From NCBI RefSeq assembly GCF_026130175.1, contig NZ_JAIGNI010000055.1:1-39983 (forward strand): a stretch of 39,983 nucleotides of DNA, written 5' to 3'. Both the position numbers and the translations under genes were made by a program. This document shows, piece by piece, positions 1 to 8,161 of this stretch. The DNA comes from Lyngbya sp. CCAP 1446/10. GTDB lineage: Bacteria; Cyanobacteriota; Cyanobacteriia; Cyanobacteriales; Microcoleaceae. The notes under the pieces are model-generated. The model was not told the origin of the DNA and made no database searches. It saw only the letters and a program-made list of their open reading frames with translations. The first letter of the stretch is position 1. The number at the start of each line of letters is the position of its first letter.

Positions 1-67
<67 letters not shown>

Positions 68-303
68 GGATTGTTTTTTTGGCTTTTTTGTCAGTTACTC
101 CCACTCAGCATTTCTGCTGGCTTCTTTCCTTGACTTTTTGCTCGTTCTTTGCGATATTAAGTATTAGCTTTCGCTTTCACTCTCTATCTTCATTCTTTTG
201 ACGAGGTTTATAGTGCTTTAAGCTTTCAAACTATTCTTTTTTCTAGGTTCAGTTCTGTGCCTGAAGTCCGCGGTGTTAACCGCCTTCTCTCTGGCGCTTT
301 ATT
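68..303 (-). other. 16S rRNA leader (transcribed spacer upstream of rrs)
   Basis: This roughly 235-nt stretch lies between the rrn promoter and the 16S 5' end. It has no credible reading frame and is AT-rich with pyrimidine runs, as expected for a pre-rRNA leader that carries processing and antitermination signals. I did not find the exact box A string GAACCTTGAAAA here, although it occurs in the tRNA-array leader at 36049. Confidence 0.6.
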
Positions 304-332
304 AATGTATCAACTCTTCCCTGAGTTGTCAA
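304..332 (-). promoter_or_regulatory. rRNA operon promoter, TTGACA-N17-TACATT
   Basis: On the minus strand, TTGACA (327-332) is separated by exactly 17 nt from TACATT (304-309), which predicts a start near 297. It lies about 240 nt upstream of 16S and points towards it. The near-consensus match fits a strong sigma70-type rrn promoter. The remaining 333-549 stretch separates it from the divergent transporter gene. Confidence 0.75.
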
Positions 333-549
333 GCTTTTTTGCAAACTTTTTTTGACTTTTTTGAAACCCATACACCGTAAGGGTTTTCACTGTTGAGTTA
401 GATCAATTTTGCTATTGCCGGGTTCTGCTTCTCCGGATATCGCTTATTTCGATCGGTATTAGTAAGGTTTTTTCAGGGGACTCTTCCGCCAATGGGTAGA
501 ATATCTGTACAGACAGATGTTCTATATATATATATGTGTTCGATCGCCC

Positions 550-1806
550 ATGAAAAACCCTACTACTCGTCCTAGTGCCTTGTTCGTTACCTGCGCTTCA
601 CTGCTGATCGCTTGCAGTCAGACCAATACTCCCCAGACCTCTACAACAGTATCTACAGCTACTTCGCCATCTCCGGCAACTTCGCCACAGGGTGCTGCTA
701 CGGCGAACTCAGCCGCTATTCCCATTGGAGTTGGGGTGGCGCAAACTAGCAATGTCGCCTTACTCGGCCAGGAACAGGTGGCTGGGGTGAAAATTGCTGA
801 GAAGTATTTCAACGATCGCGGCGGTGTGGATGGGACGCCGATTAAACTGGTGTTTCAGGATACGGGTGGAGATGAACAGGGGGCGATCAATGCCTTCAAT
901 ACTCTGATCAATCAGGATAAGGTGGTGGGTATTGTGGGCCCTACTCTATCGCAACAGGCTTTTGGTGCCGATCCGATCGCCGATCGCGCCCAAGTTCCCG
1001 TGCTCGCACCTTCCAACACAGCTAAAGGCATTCCCCAGATTGGCGATTATGTCGCCAGAGTCTCCGCGCCCGTGGCAGTCGTAGCACCTAACGCAGTTAA
1101 AGCGGCCCTCAAGCAAAATCCCAATATCAAAAAAGTAGCCGTGTTTTTTGCTCAGAATGATGCTTTTAGCAAATCTGAGACTGAAACTTTCCAGAAAACG
1201 GTTAAAGAGATGGGACTGGAATTGGCAACAGTCCAAAAATTCTTGACTACTGATACAGATTTCCAATCTCAAGCCACTAATGCGATCAATGTCAAGCCCG
1301 ATTTGATAATTATTTCCGGGTTGGCCGCAGACGGAGGCAATTTAATTAAGCAGTTGCGGGAGTTGGGCTACAAAGGCGTTATTATTGGGGGCAACGGTCT
1401 GAATACTTCCAATGTATTTACTGTTTGCAAGGCTCTTTGCGATGGGGTTTTGATTGCCCAAGCATACAGCCCGGAATATCAGAATGAAGTTAATAAGGCT
1501 TTCCGCGACGCTTATCGCGCCCAATTTAAGAAAGAACCGCCTCAGTTTAGCGCTCAAGCTTTTACTGGGGTACAAGTTTTTGTTGAGTCATTAAAAGCAA
1601 TTAATGCTCAGTCTAAGGTGAGGGAAAAGCCTTTGGCAGAATTGCGGACAAAGCTGAATCAGCAGTTGTTGATAGGCAAGTACGATACGCCTTTAGGGGA
1701 AATTTCTTTTACGCCGGAAGGTGAAATTAATCAGAAAGAGTTTTATGTGGCACGGATTAAAATGGATGCGGATGGAAATAACGGTAGGTTTGAATTTTTG
1801 AAATGA
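550..1806 (+). CDS. Branched-chain/neutral amino acid ABC transporter substrate-binding lipoprotein
   Basis: This is a periplasmic-binding protein of the LivJ/NatB type (Peripla_BP_6 fold) that captures amino acids for an ABC importer. I place the start at the ATG at 550: it gives MKNPTTRP, a hydrophobic stretch and the lipobox LLIAC, so the mature protein would be lipid-anchored at Cys. An upstream in-frame start would add 11 residues ahead of the signal peptide. A Thr/Ser/Pro-rich linker follows, then the family start IPIGVGVAQTSN and the VGIVGPTLSQQA segment typical of LivJ-like proteins. Mature size (about 400 residues) is normal. Two permease genes follow on the same strand, so this is the first gene of the transporter cluster. 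The exact substrate cannot be read from sequence; neutral amino acids (Nat-type) are likely in a cyanobacterium. Confidence 0.9.
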   Translation: MKNPTTRPSALFVTCASLLIACSQTNTPQTSTTVSTATSPSPATSPQGAATANSAAIPIGVGVAQTSNVALLGQEQVAGVKIAEKYFNDRGGVDGTPIKLVFQDTGGDEQGAINAFNTLINQDKVVGIVGPTLSQQAFGADPIADRAQVPVLAPSNTAKGIPQIGDYVARVSAPVAVVAPNAVKAALKQNPNIKKVAVFFAQNDAFSKSETETFQKTVKEMGLELATVQKFLTTDTDFQSQATNAINVKPDLIIISGLAADGGNLIKQLRELGYKGVIIGGNGLNTSNVFTVCKALCDGVLIAQAYSPEYQNEVNKAFRDAYRAQFKKEPPQFSAQAFTGVQVFVESLKAINAQSKVREKPLAELRTKLNQQLLIGKYDTPLGEISFTPEGEINQKEFYVARIKMDADGNNGRFEFLK

Positions 1807-1811
1807 ATCAA

Positions 1812-1846
1812 CAGGGAAGTTCGGCAACGGATTTAACGGATAGAAG
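1812..1846. repeat. Short dispersed repeat (GTTCGGCAACGGAT type)
   Basis: The sequence GGGAAGTTCGGCAACGGAT followed by TTAACGGATAG lies just after the binding-protein stop. A close relative, GGAAGTTCGGCAACGAATT then GTAACGGATGTAACGGATGG, lies at 12530-12572 at the 5' end of the Nudix-like gene. Both contain an ACGGAT direct repeat. It is an intergenic repeat of unknown role. Confidence 0.5.
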
Positions 1847-1908
1847 GAAGATTTTTAGTTTGTCGATAGATGAATGATTTAATATTGATGCGTAATTCGT
1901 GACTGGCG

Positions 1909-2859
1909 ATGGATTTAACTCTGTTTTTGCAACAATTTTTGAATGGTTTGTCGATCGGCAGCGTGTATGCTATTTTCGCGCTGGGATACACGCTGGTGTT
2001 TTCTATTCTAGGAATTATTAATTTTGCTCACGGTGCAGTGTTTACTTTGGGTGCTTATTTCACCTATACGCTGATGGGGGGCGCTTTCGGTTTCAACGGG
2101 TTGTTGGCTAATGCGAGAATTCCCGTGCAATTGCCTTTTGCTGTGGCGCTAATTTTGGGTAGTACACTGGCTGGTTTGGTGGGAGTCATTGTGGAAAGAG
2201 TTGCTTTTTTGCCTTTGCGCCGCAGAAGCTCAGATCCTTTGCTGACGGTGGTTTCTAGTTTGGGGGCGGCGGTGGCGATCGCCAATATCATTCAATATCT
2301 TGTCGGGGCGGAAATCTACACTTTTCCAGCTAATACCTACGGTAATTTGCCAGCAGCTATTAACTTTGGTACGGCGGATCGACAGATTCCGATTCGCACT
2401 GTGCAAATAATAATTTTTGGTGTGGCTGTGGCGATCGTTAGTCTGCTAACTTACTTGATAAATTTCACGAAGTTTGGTAAGGCAATGCAGGCGGTGGCGG
2501 AAGATGCTACTACTTCTAGTCTGTTGGGTATTGATACTGACAGATATATTGTTTTGACGTTTTTTGTGAGCAGTTTTCTAGCGGGTTTGGCGGGGGGTTT
2601 GGTGGGTTCTAGTGTTAGTATTGCTGGGCCGTATTTTGGGATTGCTTTTGGTTTGAAGGGTTTGGCTGTGATTGTGCTGGGCGGCTTGGGGAGTATTCCT
2701 GGGGCTGTTTTTGGTGGGTTTATGATTGGTTTGGTGGAGGCTTTTGTGCCGGGAGATTTTTCGGCTTATAAGGATGCTGTGGCTTTTGCGATATTGTTTA
2801 TTATGCTGTTGGTTAGGCCGCAGGGTTTGTTTGGGCGGCGTTTGATTGAAAAGGTGTAA
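1909..2859 (+). CDS. livH: Branched-chain amino acid ABC transporter permease, LivH-type
   Basis: This is an inner-membrane permease of the LivH/LivM family (BPD_transp_2), one of the two channel subunits of an amino acid importer. The 316-residue protein is almost wholly hydrophobic, with about eight membrane segments. It has the LivH-typical N-terminus NGLSIGSVYAIFALGYTLVFSILGIINFAHG and the cytoplasmic-loop element FGKAMQAVAEDATTSSLLGI, the contact region for the ABC ATPase (EAA-like loop). Family length is about 290-320 residues. It lies 100 bp downstream of the binding-protein gene and 190 bp upstream of the LivM-type gene, all on one strand. LivH permeases pair with LivM and with LivG/LivF ATPases; neither ATPase is in this window, so they must be encoded elsewhere. 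Confidence 0.93.
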   Translation: MDLTLFLQQFLNGLSIGSVYAIFALGYTLVFSILGIINFAHGAVFTLGAYFTYTLMGGAFGFNGLLANARIPVQLPFAVALILGSTLAGLVGVIVERVAFLPLRRRSSDPLLTVVSSLGAAVAIANIIQYLVGAEIYTFPANTYGNLPAAINFGTADRQIPIRTVQIIIFGVAVAIVSLLTYLINFTKFGKAMQAVAEDATTSSLLGIDTDRYIVLTFFVSSFLAGLAGGLVGSSVSIAGPYFGIAFGLKGLAVIVLGGLGSIPGAVFGGFMIGLVEAFVPGDFSAYKDAVAFAILFIMLLVRPQGLFGRRLIEKV

Positions 2860-2877
2860 GATGATTCGATTGAAATT

Positions 2878-2966
2878 GGGGCAACAACGGGGGGATTGCC
2901 CCTACGGAAACTAATTAGATCGGAATGATTTAACCGCAGAGTACGCAGAGTACGCAGAGAAAGAGA
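2878..2966. repeat. Intergenic repeats between livH and livM
   Basis: GGGGCAA and TTGCCCC face each other around ACAACGGGGGGA (2878-2902), giving a small hairpin of a type often dispersed in cyanobacterial genomes. At 2931-2966 follows a tandem GTACGCAGA motif (ACCGCAGAGTACGCAGAGTACGCAGAG), also a common dispersed cyanobacterial repeat. There is no reading frame. The hairpin could attenuate transcription between the two permease genes. Confidence 0.55.
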
Positions 2967-3047
2967 AGAGAGAAATAAATGATTATGATGGGACTGGATT
3001 TGAGATTAAGTTGGTGTTTAAGTATGTTTATTATTTAAACTAAAATC

Positions 3048-3983
3048 ATGGCTACATTTTTTACTACTTATGGGTTTCTGATTGTCTCGATGTTGCTGGG
3101 TGCAATGTTGGGATTGTCGTTATATTTGCCTTTGATGACTGGGCAGTTGTCTCTGGCTAGCCCCGGTTTTTATGCTTTGGGTGGCTATATTGCGGCGATT
3201 TTGTCTACGACGGTGTTTCAAACGACGGGGGGGTTGTTTCCGCTGCCGCTGCTGTTATTGGAGATGATAATTGCAGGGGCTGTTTCGGGGTTGCTGGGTA
3301 TTTTGGTGGGTATTCCGGCGCTGCGGTTGCGGGGGATTTATTTGGCGATCGCCACTATTGCTTTTGTGGAGATTCTGCGGGTTTTATCCCTGAATCTGGA
3401 CATCACTGGCGGGGCTGTGGGGATTTTTGGGATTCCGCAACCGTTTGGGACTCCGATCGAGTATTTGTGGATTGTACTGCCTTTGCTGCTGGTAAGTATG
3501 GCGATTCTGTACCGGCTGGAACGGATTCGGGTGGGGCGGGCTTTTGCGGCGATTCGGGCTGATGAGTTGGCGGCTGATGCGATCGGCATTAACCCGACTT
3601 TTTATAAGGTTCTGGCTTTTACATTGGGTGCTATTTTAGCAGGGGTTGTGGGTGCGGTTAGCGCGCATTTCCTCAATACTTGGAACGCCCGTCAAGGTAC
3701 TTTTGATGCTAGTATTATTTACTTGACTTCTGTGTTGATTGGTGGTAGCAGAACGTTTGTCGGGTCTGTTTTGGGCGGGATGGTTTTTACTGCTTTACCG
3801 GAGGTTTTGAGGGGGATGGCGACTATTCAGGGATTGCCGGTTTGGTTGGCGCAATTTCTGCGGGATGGGCGGTTAATTATTTTTGGGTTGCTGATTGTAG
3901 TAGGGACGATATTTTTTCCGCAAGGGTTGGTGACGCCGGAGTTGTTGAAGAGGTGGAAGAAGGGCGATCGCAATTCTGTTTAA
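3048..3983 (+). CDS. livM: Branched-chain amino acid ABC transporter permease, LivM-type
   Basis: This is the second permease subunit of the same importer, 311 residues with 8-9 hydrophobic segments. The family marker LPLMTGQLSLASPGFYALGGYIAA (GQ-S-G-ALGAY motif of LivM) lies near residues 25-50, LRLRGIYLAIATIAFVEILR near 95-115, and the ATPase-contact loop RVGRAFAAIRADELAADAIGI near 160-180. The start ATG at 3048 is the first in frame and gives a hydrophobic first helix. It completes a binding protein-LivH-LivM set transcribed in one direction. A 14-bp inverted repeat at 4140-4186 closes the cluster. The absence of LivG/LivF-like ATPase genes is consistent with the scattered Nat transporter genes known in cyanobacteria. 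Confidence 0.93.
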   Translation: MATFFTTYGFLIVSMLLGAMLGLSLYLPLMTGQLSLASPGFYALGGYIAAILSTTVFQTTGGLFPLPLLLLEMIIAGAVSGLLGILVGIPALRLRGIYLAIATIAFVEILRVLSLNLDITGGAVGIFGIPQPFGTPIEYLWIVLPLLLVSMAILYRLERIRVGRAFAAIRADELAADAIGINPTFYKVLAFTLGAILAGVVGAVSAHFLNTWNARQGTFDASIIYLTSVLIGGSRTFVGSVLGGMVFTALPEVLRGMATIQGLPVWLAQFLRDGRLIIFGLLIVVGTIFFPQGLVTPELLKRWKKGDRNSV

Positions 3984-4139
3984 AATTTGATTTTTGGTTG
4001 TGATGGCTACCAGTTACCCGCTTTAACGTCTCGCCTAAAAGAGCGATCGCCCTGTCGGTAAAAAAAGACAAGGTGCGATCGCATCTACACTTCTACACTT
4101 TTCATCTACAGGGCGAGCGCTCAAAAAAGTAAAGGGCAA

Positions 4140-4186
4140 TCGCCTTACAAATAAGGTGGGAATTACCTGCCCTATTTGTAAGGCGA
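4140..4186. terminator. Strong inverted repeat between convergent genes
   Basis: TCGCCTTACAAATA (4140-4153) is the perfect reverse complement of TATTTGTAAGGCGA (4173-4186), giving a 14-bp stem with a 19-nt loop. It lies between the ends of livM (+) and the secreted-protein gene (-), where a bidirectional terminator is expected. There is no clear U-tract on either side, so it could also be a dispersed hairpin element. Confidence 0.55.
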
Positions 4187-4209
4187 TAGAGGCCATAATA
4201 CCCAAGATT

Positions 4210-4668
4210 TTATCCAGGATTTGGGCAAGTACCAATATTTGTCAAACCTCGAGAGATATCTTCTAGAGAAGAACCTGGGTGCGGGTCTCCAAATTTCTGG
4301 CGTAACAATCCGAACAATGACGGTCCTACGTGGCAAATCTCTTGACGGGAGTTGATGTACATCACTTTGCCTTGGTTGTTTGGTGGCACATAAAGCCCTT
4401 GAGGCCATAGACAACCACCTCGAAAATTATAGGGGGTAAAAGGTGCATTTCCTCTACTCGGCATACCTCTATTAACGAATAGCGTCAACTGGGCTGGACC
4501 GACAATGTGACACGAAGTTTTCTCAGTGTTATTCCAGTAATAGCCGTGACCTTGACTCCCATAGATACCAGATGGGATGTTTGGAGGTGGTGGATTCTGA
4601 GCTACCCCTGATATTGTAGAAGCAAAAATTCCAACTCCAGAAATCATGCCTACAATCAATTTTTTCAT
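4210..4668 (-). CDS. Secreted hypothetical protein, 152 residues
   Basis: I do not recognise this family. The N-terminus MKKLIVGMISGVGIFASTISGVAQN is a clear Sec signal peptide (KK, hydrophobic core, cleavage after GVAQ or nearby), so the roughly 128-residue mature protein should be exported. The mature part is Pro/Gly/Asn-rich (NPPPPNIPSGIYGSQGHGYY) and has four cysteines (CHIVG, GGCLWP, EICHVG, IGTCPN), which could form two disulfides. The start at 4668 is followed upstream by AAGGAGATAAGT (minus strand), a good ribosome binding site. It stands alone and converges on livM. No catalytic motif is visible and no function is assigned. Confidence 0.7.
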   Translation of the reverse strand: MKKLIVGMISGVGIFASTISGVAQNPPPPNIPSGIYGSQGHGYYWNNTEKTSCHIVGPAQLTLFVNRGMPSRGNAPFTPYNFRGGCLWPQGLYVPPNNQGKVMYINSRQEICHVGPSLFGLLRQKFGDPHPGSSLEDISRGLTNIGTCPNPG

Positions 4669-4758
4669 ACTTATCTCCTTTTACGGATTCATATTTAACA
4701 ATCTAAGTGTCAAACAATACCTTCCCAATCAAAACTCAAGACCGATCGCCCTGTCAGT

Positions 4759-4822
4759 CGGATTGAGTCGGAACTTTTCCAGAAAAATTTGCTCCACTGT
4801 CGGAAAGATCGGATAATATCGG
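4759..4822 (+). promoter_or_regulatory. Helically phased CGG repeats upstream of the truncated HTH gene
   Basis: CGG triplets sit at 4759 and 4769, then after a gap of 32 bp at 4801, 4810 and 4820, each followed by A/T-rich bases (CGGAAAGAT, CGGATAATAT, CGGAAAAA). Spacing is 9-10 bp, about one DNA turn. The same layout (two CGGs, a gap, then a run) occurs at 5084-5154 ahead of the intact paralogue, so it looks like a conserved operator or promoter architecture of this gene family. Confidence 0.45.
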
Positions 4823-4847
4823 AAAAACCTGGGTATCTGATCGATCT

Positions 4848-4928
4848 ATGGACATCGCAGAAGTCTTAAAACTGGTAGATGAAGTTCTGTTCACCAATAC
4901 AGGCGATCGCCCAAAATATCTAAGATAA
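4848..4928 (+). pseudogene. Truncated 26-codon relative of the downstream HTH gene
   Basis: ATG at 4848 opens MDIAEVLKLVDEVLFTNTGD, then RPKYLR and a TAA stop at 4926. The first 20 residues match the start of the intact gene at 5189 (MDTAHILQFVDEALNAKTGK) position by position; after that, similarity ends. It is therefore the beginning of a second VMAP-type HTH gene cut off by deletion, with a GCGATCGC sequence at the break. Its upstream CGG array is retained. It could still make a short peptide, but a relic is more likely. Confidence 0.6.
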
Positions 4929-5083
4929 TTTAGAAGTGCGATCGCAACTCGCAACCTAGTAAAGCACCATCGGTCGCTATTGGAGATTGGGATTAGATGT
5001 ACACTCCCTTCTTCCAGCGAAGCTGATTTTTATCCTTTTCCACATCATAGACCGATCGCTCAAAACTGAAAAGGGAAAAAAGA

Positions 5084-5154
5084 CGGAAAAAGACGGGTAT
5101 TTATAAAAATTGGATGCAAGGCGGATAAAGACGGATAAAGACGGATAAAGTCGG
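5084..5154 (+). promoter_or_regulatory. 10-bp phased CGGATAAAGA operator-like repeats
   Basis: CGG triplets occur at 5084 and 5094 (ACGGAAAAAGACGGGTAT) and again at 5122, 5132, 5142 and 5152, the last run being perfect CGGATAAAGA repeats. Exact 10-bp spacing puts every triplet on one face of the helix. The array ends 35 bp before the ATG of the HTH gene, so it may bind the encoded HTH protein or a regulator of the family. Confidence 0.5.
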
Positions 5155-5188
5155 CTATACTAACTCTAGTTCTCTGACACCTCCACTG

Positions 5189-5698
5189 ATGGACACTGCC
5201 CATATATTGCAATTTGTAGATGAAGCGCTCAACGCGAAAACAGGCAAACATCTCAATGACTTGCAGCGTAAAATTATCGAGGGAATACTGAAGCGACAAA
5301 AGTATTCTGATATTGCAGATACTTATGGCTGTACGCCTGGTCATGCTAAGGATATAGGTTACGAGCTTTTGCAATTGTTATCGGAGGTTTTTGATGAACC
5401 AGTTGATAAGGGTAATCTGGAATCTGTTCTAGAACGGCAATTAAATCTGAATATCAATTTGGGCGATAGAAATACTACTAATTTTGGTAATAGCAACACA
5501 ATTAACTATATCAATACTTGCTCAGAAGTACCCACTACTACCCCCGATAAAAGTCAGCCTCCGAATCCTGAATCTCAGGGCAACAATAATCAAGTTAAGA
5601 TTGAAGCGGTGGGTAAGTTACGGCAGCTTGGCTTGAGCGATGAGCAAATTGCAGAGGTGCTAGGCTTAGCCTTGGAGGTAGTGAAGCAGATGGATTGA
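5189..5698 (+). CDS. Helix-turn-helix protein with VMAP-type N-terminal domain
   Basis: The first 85 residues (MDTAHILQFVDEALNAKTGK, LNDLQRKIIEGIL, KYSDIADTYGCTPGHAKDIG, LLQLLSEVF) match the HTH domain that opens many cyanobacterial multidomain signalling proteins (the vWA-MoxR-associated/NACHT/WD40 'VMAP N-terminal' domain). Here it is free-standing: 169 residues with no ATPase or WD40 part. An Asn/Thr-rich segment follows (NLNINLGDRNTTNFGNSNT), then a short C-terminal helix pair (LRQLGLSDEQIAEVLGLALEVV) resembling the SD-E-QIA-TG tails found on some mobile nuclease proteins. It sits behind phased CGG repeats and next to a truncated paralogue, suggesting gene loss and shuffling within this family. 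Function is probably DNA binding or oligomeric signalling; the target is unknown. Confidence 0.75.
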   Translation: MDTAHILQFVDEALNAKTGKHLNDLQRKIIEGILKRQKYSDIADTYGCTPGHAKDIGYELLQLLSEVFDEPVDKGNLESVLERQLNLNINLGDRNTTNFGNSNTINYINTCSEVPTTTPDKSQPPNPESQGNNNQVKIEAVGKLRQLGLSDEQIAEVLGLALEVVKQMD

Positions 5699-5859
5699 AA
5701 AGAATGAGTTTATTAAAAGTCTAGTAAGGGTTCATTAACTCAATTGTTGTACGAGAGCCCAGGATACCTACTGTAGTCATATCTCCTTCTCTATCTGTTG
5801 TTTACTAATTGTAACATTCAAAATGCTATATTATGCGATCGCAATTCAATTGCTGCGAT

Positions 5860-7725
5860 TTACACAATATTGTGCCAGATTTTAATAGTTTTGTCGCTGC
5901 TGCCGCTAGCCAAAAACTCTCCTTCCGGGCTAAAATTAACAGAATAGACAGAGTTATTATGACCAGCAATATTACAAAGTTCTTGACCATTTTTAACCCG
6001 CCAAATCTTGATAGTTTGATTGCTACTGCTCGCAATTACTGCACCATCGGGACTAAACGCGATCGAATCTACATACCAAGAATGACCAGCAATTGTTAAA
6101 ACTTCTTGCCAATCTTTGACCCACCAAATTTTGATAGTATTGTCGTGACTGCCGCTTGCCATAAACTCTCCATTGGGACTAAAAGCCACACAACGCACGC
6201 AGTCTGTATGACCAGTCAGCGTGCGAATTAACTTGCCATCTTTGACTCGCCAAATCTTAATGGTTCTGTCCCAACTGCTGCTAGCCAGAGTTTCTCCGTC
6301 TGGACTGAAGGCGACGCAGTAAACTAAGTTAATGTGACCGCCAAATGTGCGAATTTCTTGCCCGTCTTTCACGCGCCAAAGCTTAATTGTTTTGTCCCAA
6401 CTGCTGCTAGCTAGGGTTTCCCCGTCTGGACTGAAAGTTAAGCCATAAACTGAGTTGCTGTGACCTGCAAGCGTGCGAATTTCTTGCCCGTCTTTCATCC
6501 GCCAAAGTTTGATTGTTTTGTCGTGGCTGCTGCTGGCAAGTGTCTTTCCGTCGGGGCTAAAAATTACTGTATGAACTGAGTTGGCGTGTCCTGCGAGAGT
6601 TACTATTTCTTGCCCGTCTTGTACTTGCCAAAGCTTGATTGTTTTGTCATCGCTACCGCTGGCGACAACTTCTCCGTTAGGACTGAAAGCTACAGAGGAA
6701 ATTAAGTTTTTGTGTCCGGTTAAGGTGTGAATACATTGCCAGTTATGAGTTGGCTGTGGGGGCGGATTGGGATTGGCTGCGGGTTTGACTAATTTGGTAA
6801 TTGTTTGAGGAATGGTGAGTTTACTAGCTGCTTCTGGATTCAGTTGGGTTAAGACTTCAACAGCCGTTTGATAGCGACGGTTCGTAGCATTTTCAATCAG
6901 TTGGTCTAAGATTTTACCCATTTCTTCACTCACCGGGTTGTTTGCCAAATATTGCCGCCAAATCCAGGCATCTTCGCCCGGATCGAAGAGGTCAAAGGGG
7001 GAAACTTGAGTTAGCAAATACAGGCAAGTTACGCCTAAACTGTACAAGTCGCTGGTGAAAAATGCTTTGCCTCGGGCTTGTTCGGGGGCGATGTATTCGG
7101 GGCTGCCGATGCTGGTTCCTGTTTTGAGTAAGGCTGTACCTGTGGCTATTTTGGCGGCACCAAAGTCTACTAAAACTAATTGTTTGTCGGCGCGGCGGAT
7201 GATGTTTTCGGGTTTGATGTCTCGGTGAATAACGTTGTGGGAATGGATGAAGTGCAGGACGGGTAGTAAGCTATTTAGTAAGTCTTTAATCTGAGTTTCT
7301 GTAAATGTGCCTTCTGTTGCGATGATTTGTGCTAGGTTTTGTCCGTCGATGAATTCTTGGACTACATATTGTCGGTTGTCTTGGATGGAATAGGCTAATA
7401 GTTCGGGAATTTGAGGGTGTTTTCCCAATTCGTCTAATCGCATTGCTTCTTGTTCAAAAAGTTCGGCGGCTTTTTTGCTGTTGCGATTGCTGGCTGATGG
7501 GATGAGTTGGCTTTCTGCTGGTAAGAATTGTTTGATGACGCAGCGGGGTTTTGATGGTTTGTCTTCGTCAACGGCGAGGAATGTTCTGCCAAAACCTCCT
7601 TGTCCGATCGCCTTTATGGCCCGATATCTGTCGCGCAACAGCAGTTTTGACCGGCAATTTCGGCAAATTTTGGCTGTATCCGGGTTTTCGGGCTTGGAAC
7701 AGTTGGGGTTTAGACAATAACTCAT
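5860..7725 (-). CDS. Ser/Thr protein kinase with N-terminal zinc ribbon and C-terminal WD40 repeats
   Basis: This is a Hanks-type kinase fused to a beta-propeller, 621 residues. Residues 4-22 hold a C-x4-C...C-x2-C zinc ribbon (CLNPNC, CRNC). The kinase domain spans about 33-300: glycine loop GQGGFGRTF, VIK lysine, catalytic loop HRDIKPEN near 170, DFG near 190, and activation segment GTSIGSPEYIAPEQARG. A Pro-rich linker (about 310-325) leads to seven WD40 repeats, each with the pattern GH...V...VAFSPDG..LASGS.DKTIKLWRV. All the catalytic residues I looked for are present, so it should be active. This architecture is common in filamentous cyanobacteria; the propeller presumably recruits substrates. 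It is monocistronic on the minus strand. The repeats are highly alike, suggesting recent internal duplication. Confidence 0.93.
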   Translation of the reverse strand: MSYCLNPNCSKPENPDTAKICRNCRSKLLLRDRYRAIKAIGQGGFGRTFLAVDEDKPSKPRCVIKQFLPAESQLIPSASNRNSKKAAELFEQEAMRLDELGKHPQIPELLAYSIQDNRQYVVQEFIDGQNLAQIIATEGTFTETQIKDLLNSLLPVLHFIHSHNVIHRDIKPENIIRRADKQLVLVDFGAAKIATGTALLKTGTSIGSPEYIAPEQARGKAFFTSDLYSLGVTCLYLLTQVSPFDLFDPGEDAWIWRQYLANNPVSEEMGKILDQLIENATNRRYQTAVEVLTQLNPEAASKLTIPQTITKLVKPAANPNPPPQPTHNWQCIHTLTGHKNLISSVAFSPNGEVVASGSDDKTIKLWQVQDGQEIVTLAGHANSVHTVIFSPDGKTLASSSHDKTIKLWRMKDGQEIRTLAGHSNSVYGLTFSPDGETLASSSWDKTIKLWRVKDGQEIRTFGGHINLVYCVAFSPDGETLASSSWDRTIKIWRVKDGKLIRTLTGHTDCVRCVAFSPNGEFMASGSHDNTIKIWWVKDWQEVLTIAGHSWYVDSIAFSPDGAVIASSSNQTIKIWRVKNGQELCNIAGHNNSVYSVNFSPEGEFLASGSSDKTIKIWHNIV

Positions 7726-7760
7726 TCGATTTTAGATTGGGGATTTGGGATTTTAGATAA

Positions 7761-8044
7761 GATAAGACGGCGGTTGAAACCGCGTCTACACAAACGAAGA
7801 TTTTAGATAAGACGGCGGTTGAAACCGCGTTTACACAAACGAAGATTTTAGATAAGACGGCGGTTGAAACCGCATTTACACAAACGAAGATTTTAGATAA
7901 GACGGCGGTTGAAACCGCGTCTACACAAACGAAGATTTTAGATAAGACGGCGGTTGAAACCGCGTCTACACAAACGAAGATTTTAGATAAGACGGCGGTT
8001 GAAACCGCGTCTACACAAACGAAGTCCGCCTCCGCGGACTGAAG
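7761..8044 (+). repeat. Six-copy 45-bp tandem repeat plus palindromic tail
   Basis: Units begin at 7761, 7806, 7851, 7896, 7941 and 7986, a period of exactly 45 bp. Each unit is GATAAGACGGCGGTTGAAAC + CGCGTCTACACAAACGAAG + ATTTTA and contains the palindrome CGGTTGAAACCG. Units differ at one or two positions (C/T). The sixth unit runs into TCCGCCTCCGCGGACTGAAG (8025-8044), the second module of a dispersed repeat seen elsewhere in this window. It fills most of the 436-bp gap between the kinase and aldo/keto reductase genes. No gene is seen here. Confidence 0.9.
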
Positions 8045-8072
8045 AAAATAACTGAATAAAATAACAAAATTT

Positions 8073-8148
8073 TAACCGCCTGGTCTTCAACCCGCGCACC
8101 ATCCGGGTTTTGTTTGTATAGACGCGGTTTCAACCGCCCGGTCTTCTT
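8073..8148 (-). repeat. Inverted copy of the dispersed GCGGTTGAAACCGCG repeat
   Basis: Read on the minus strand, this is GACCGGGCGGTTGAAACCGC, then GTCTATACAAACAAAACCCGGATGG and GGGTTGAAGACC: a diverged copy of the element in the preceding tandem array, in opposite orientation. The pair could fold as a long inverted repeat and lies downstream of the aldo/keto reductase stop. Confidence 0.7.
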
Positions 8149-8161
8149 ATCCCAAGCTATT

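Noticed and set aside
7761..8044. Possible CRISPR array
   Set aside because: The units are contiguous 45-bp tandem repeats without unique spacers, and no cas genes are nearby.
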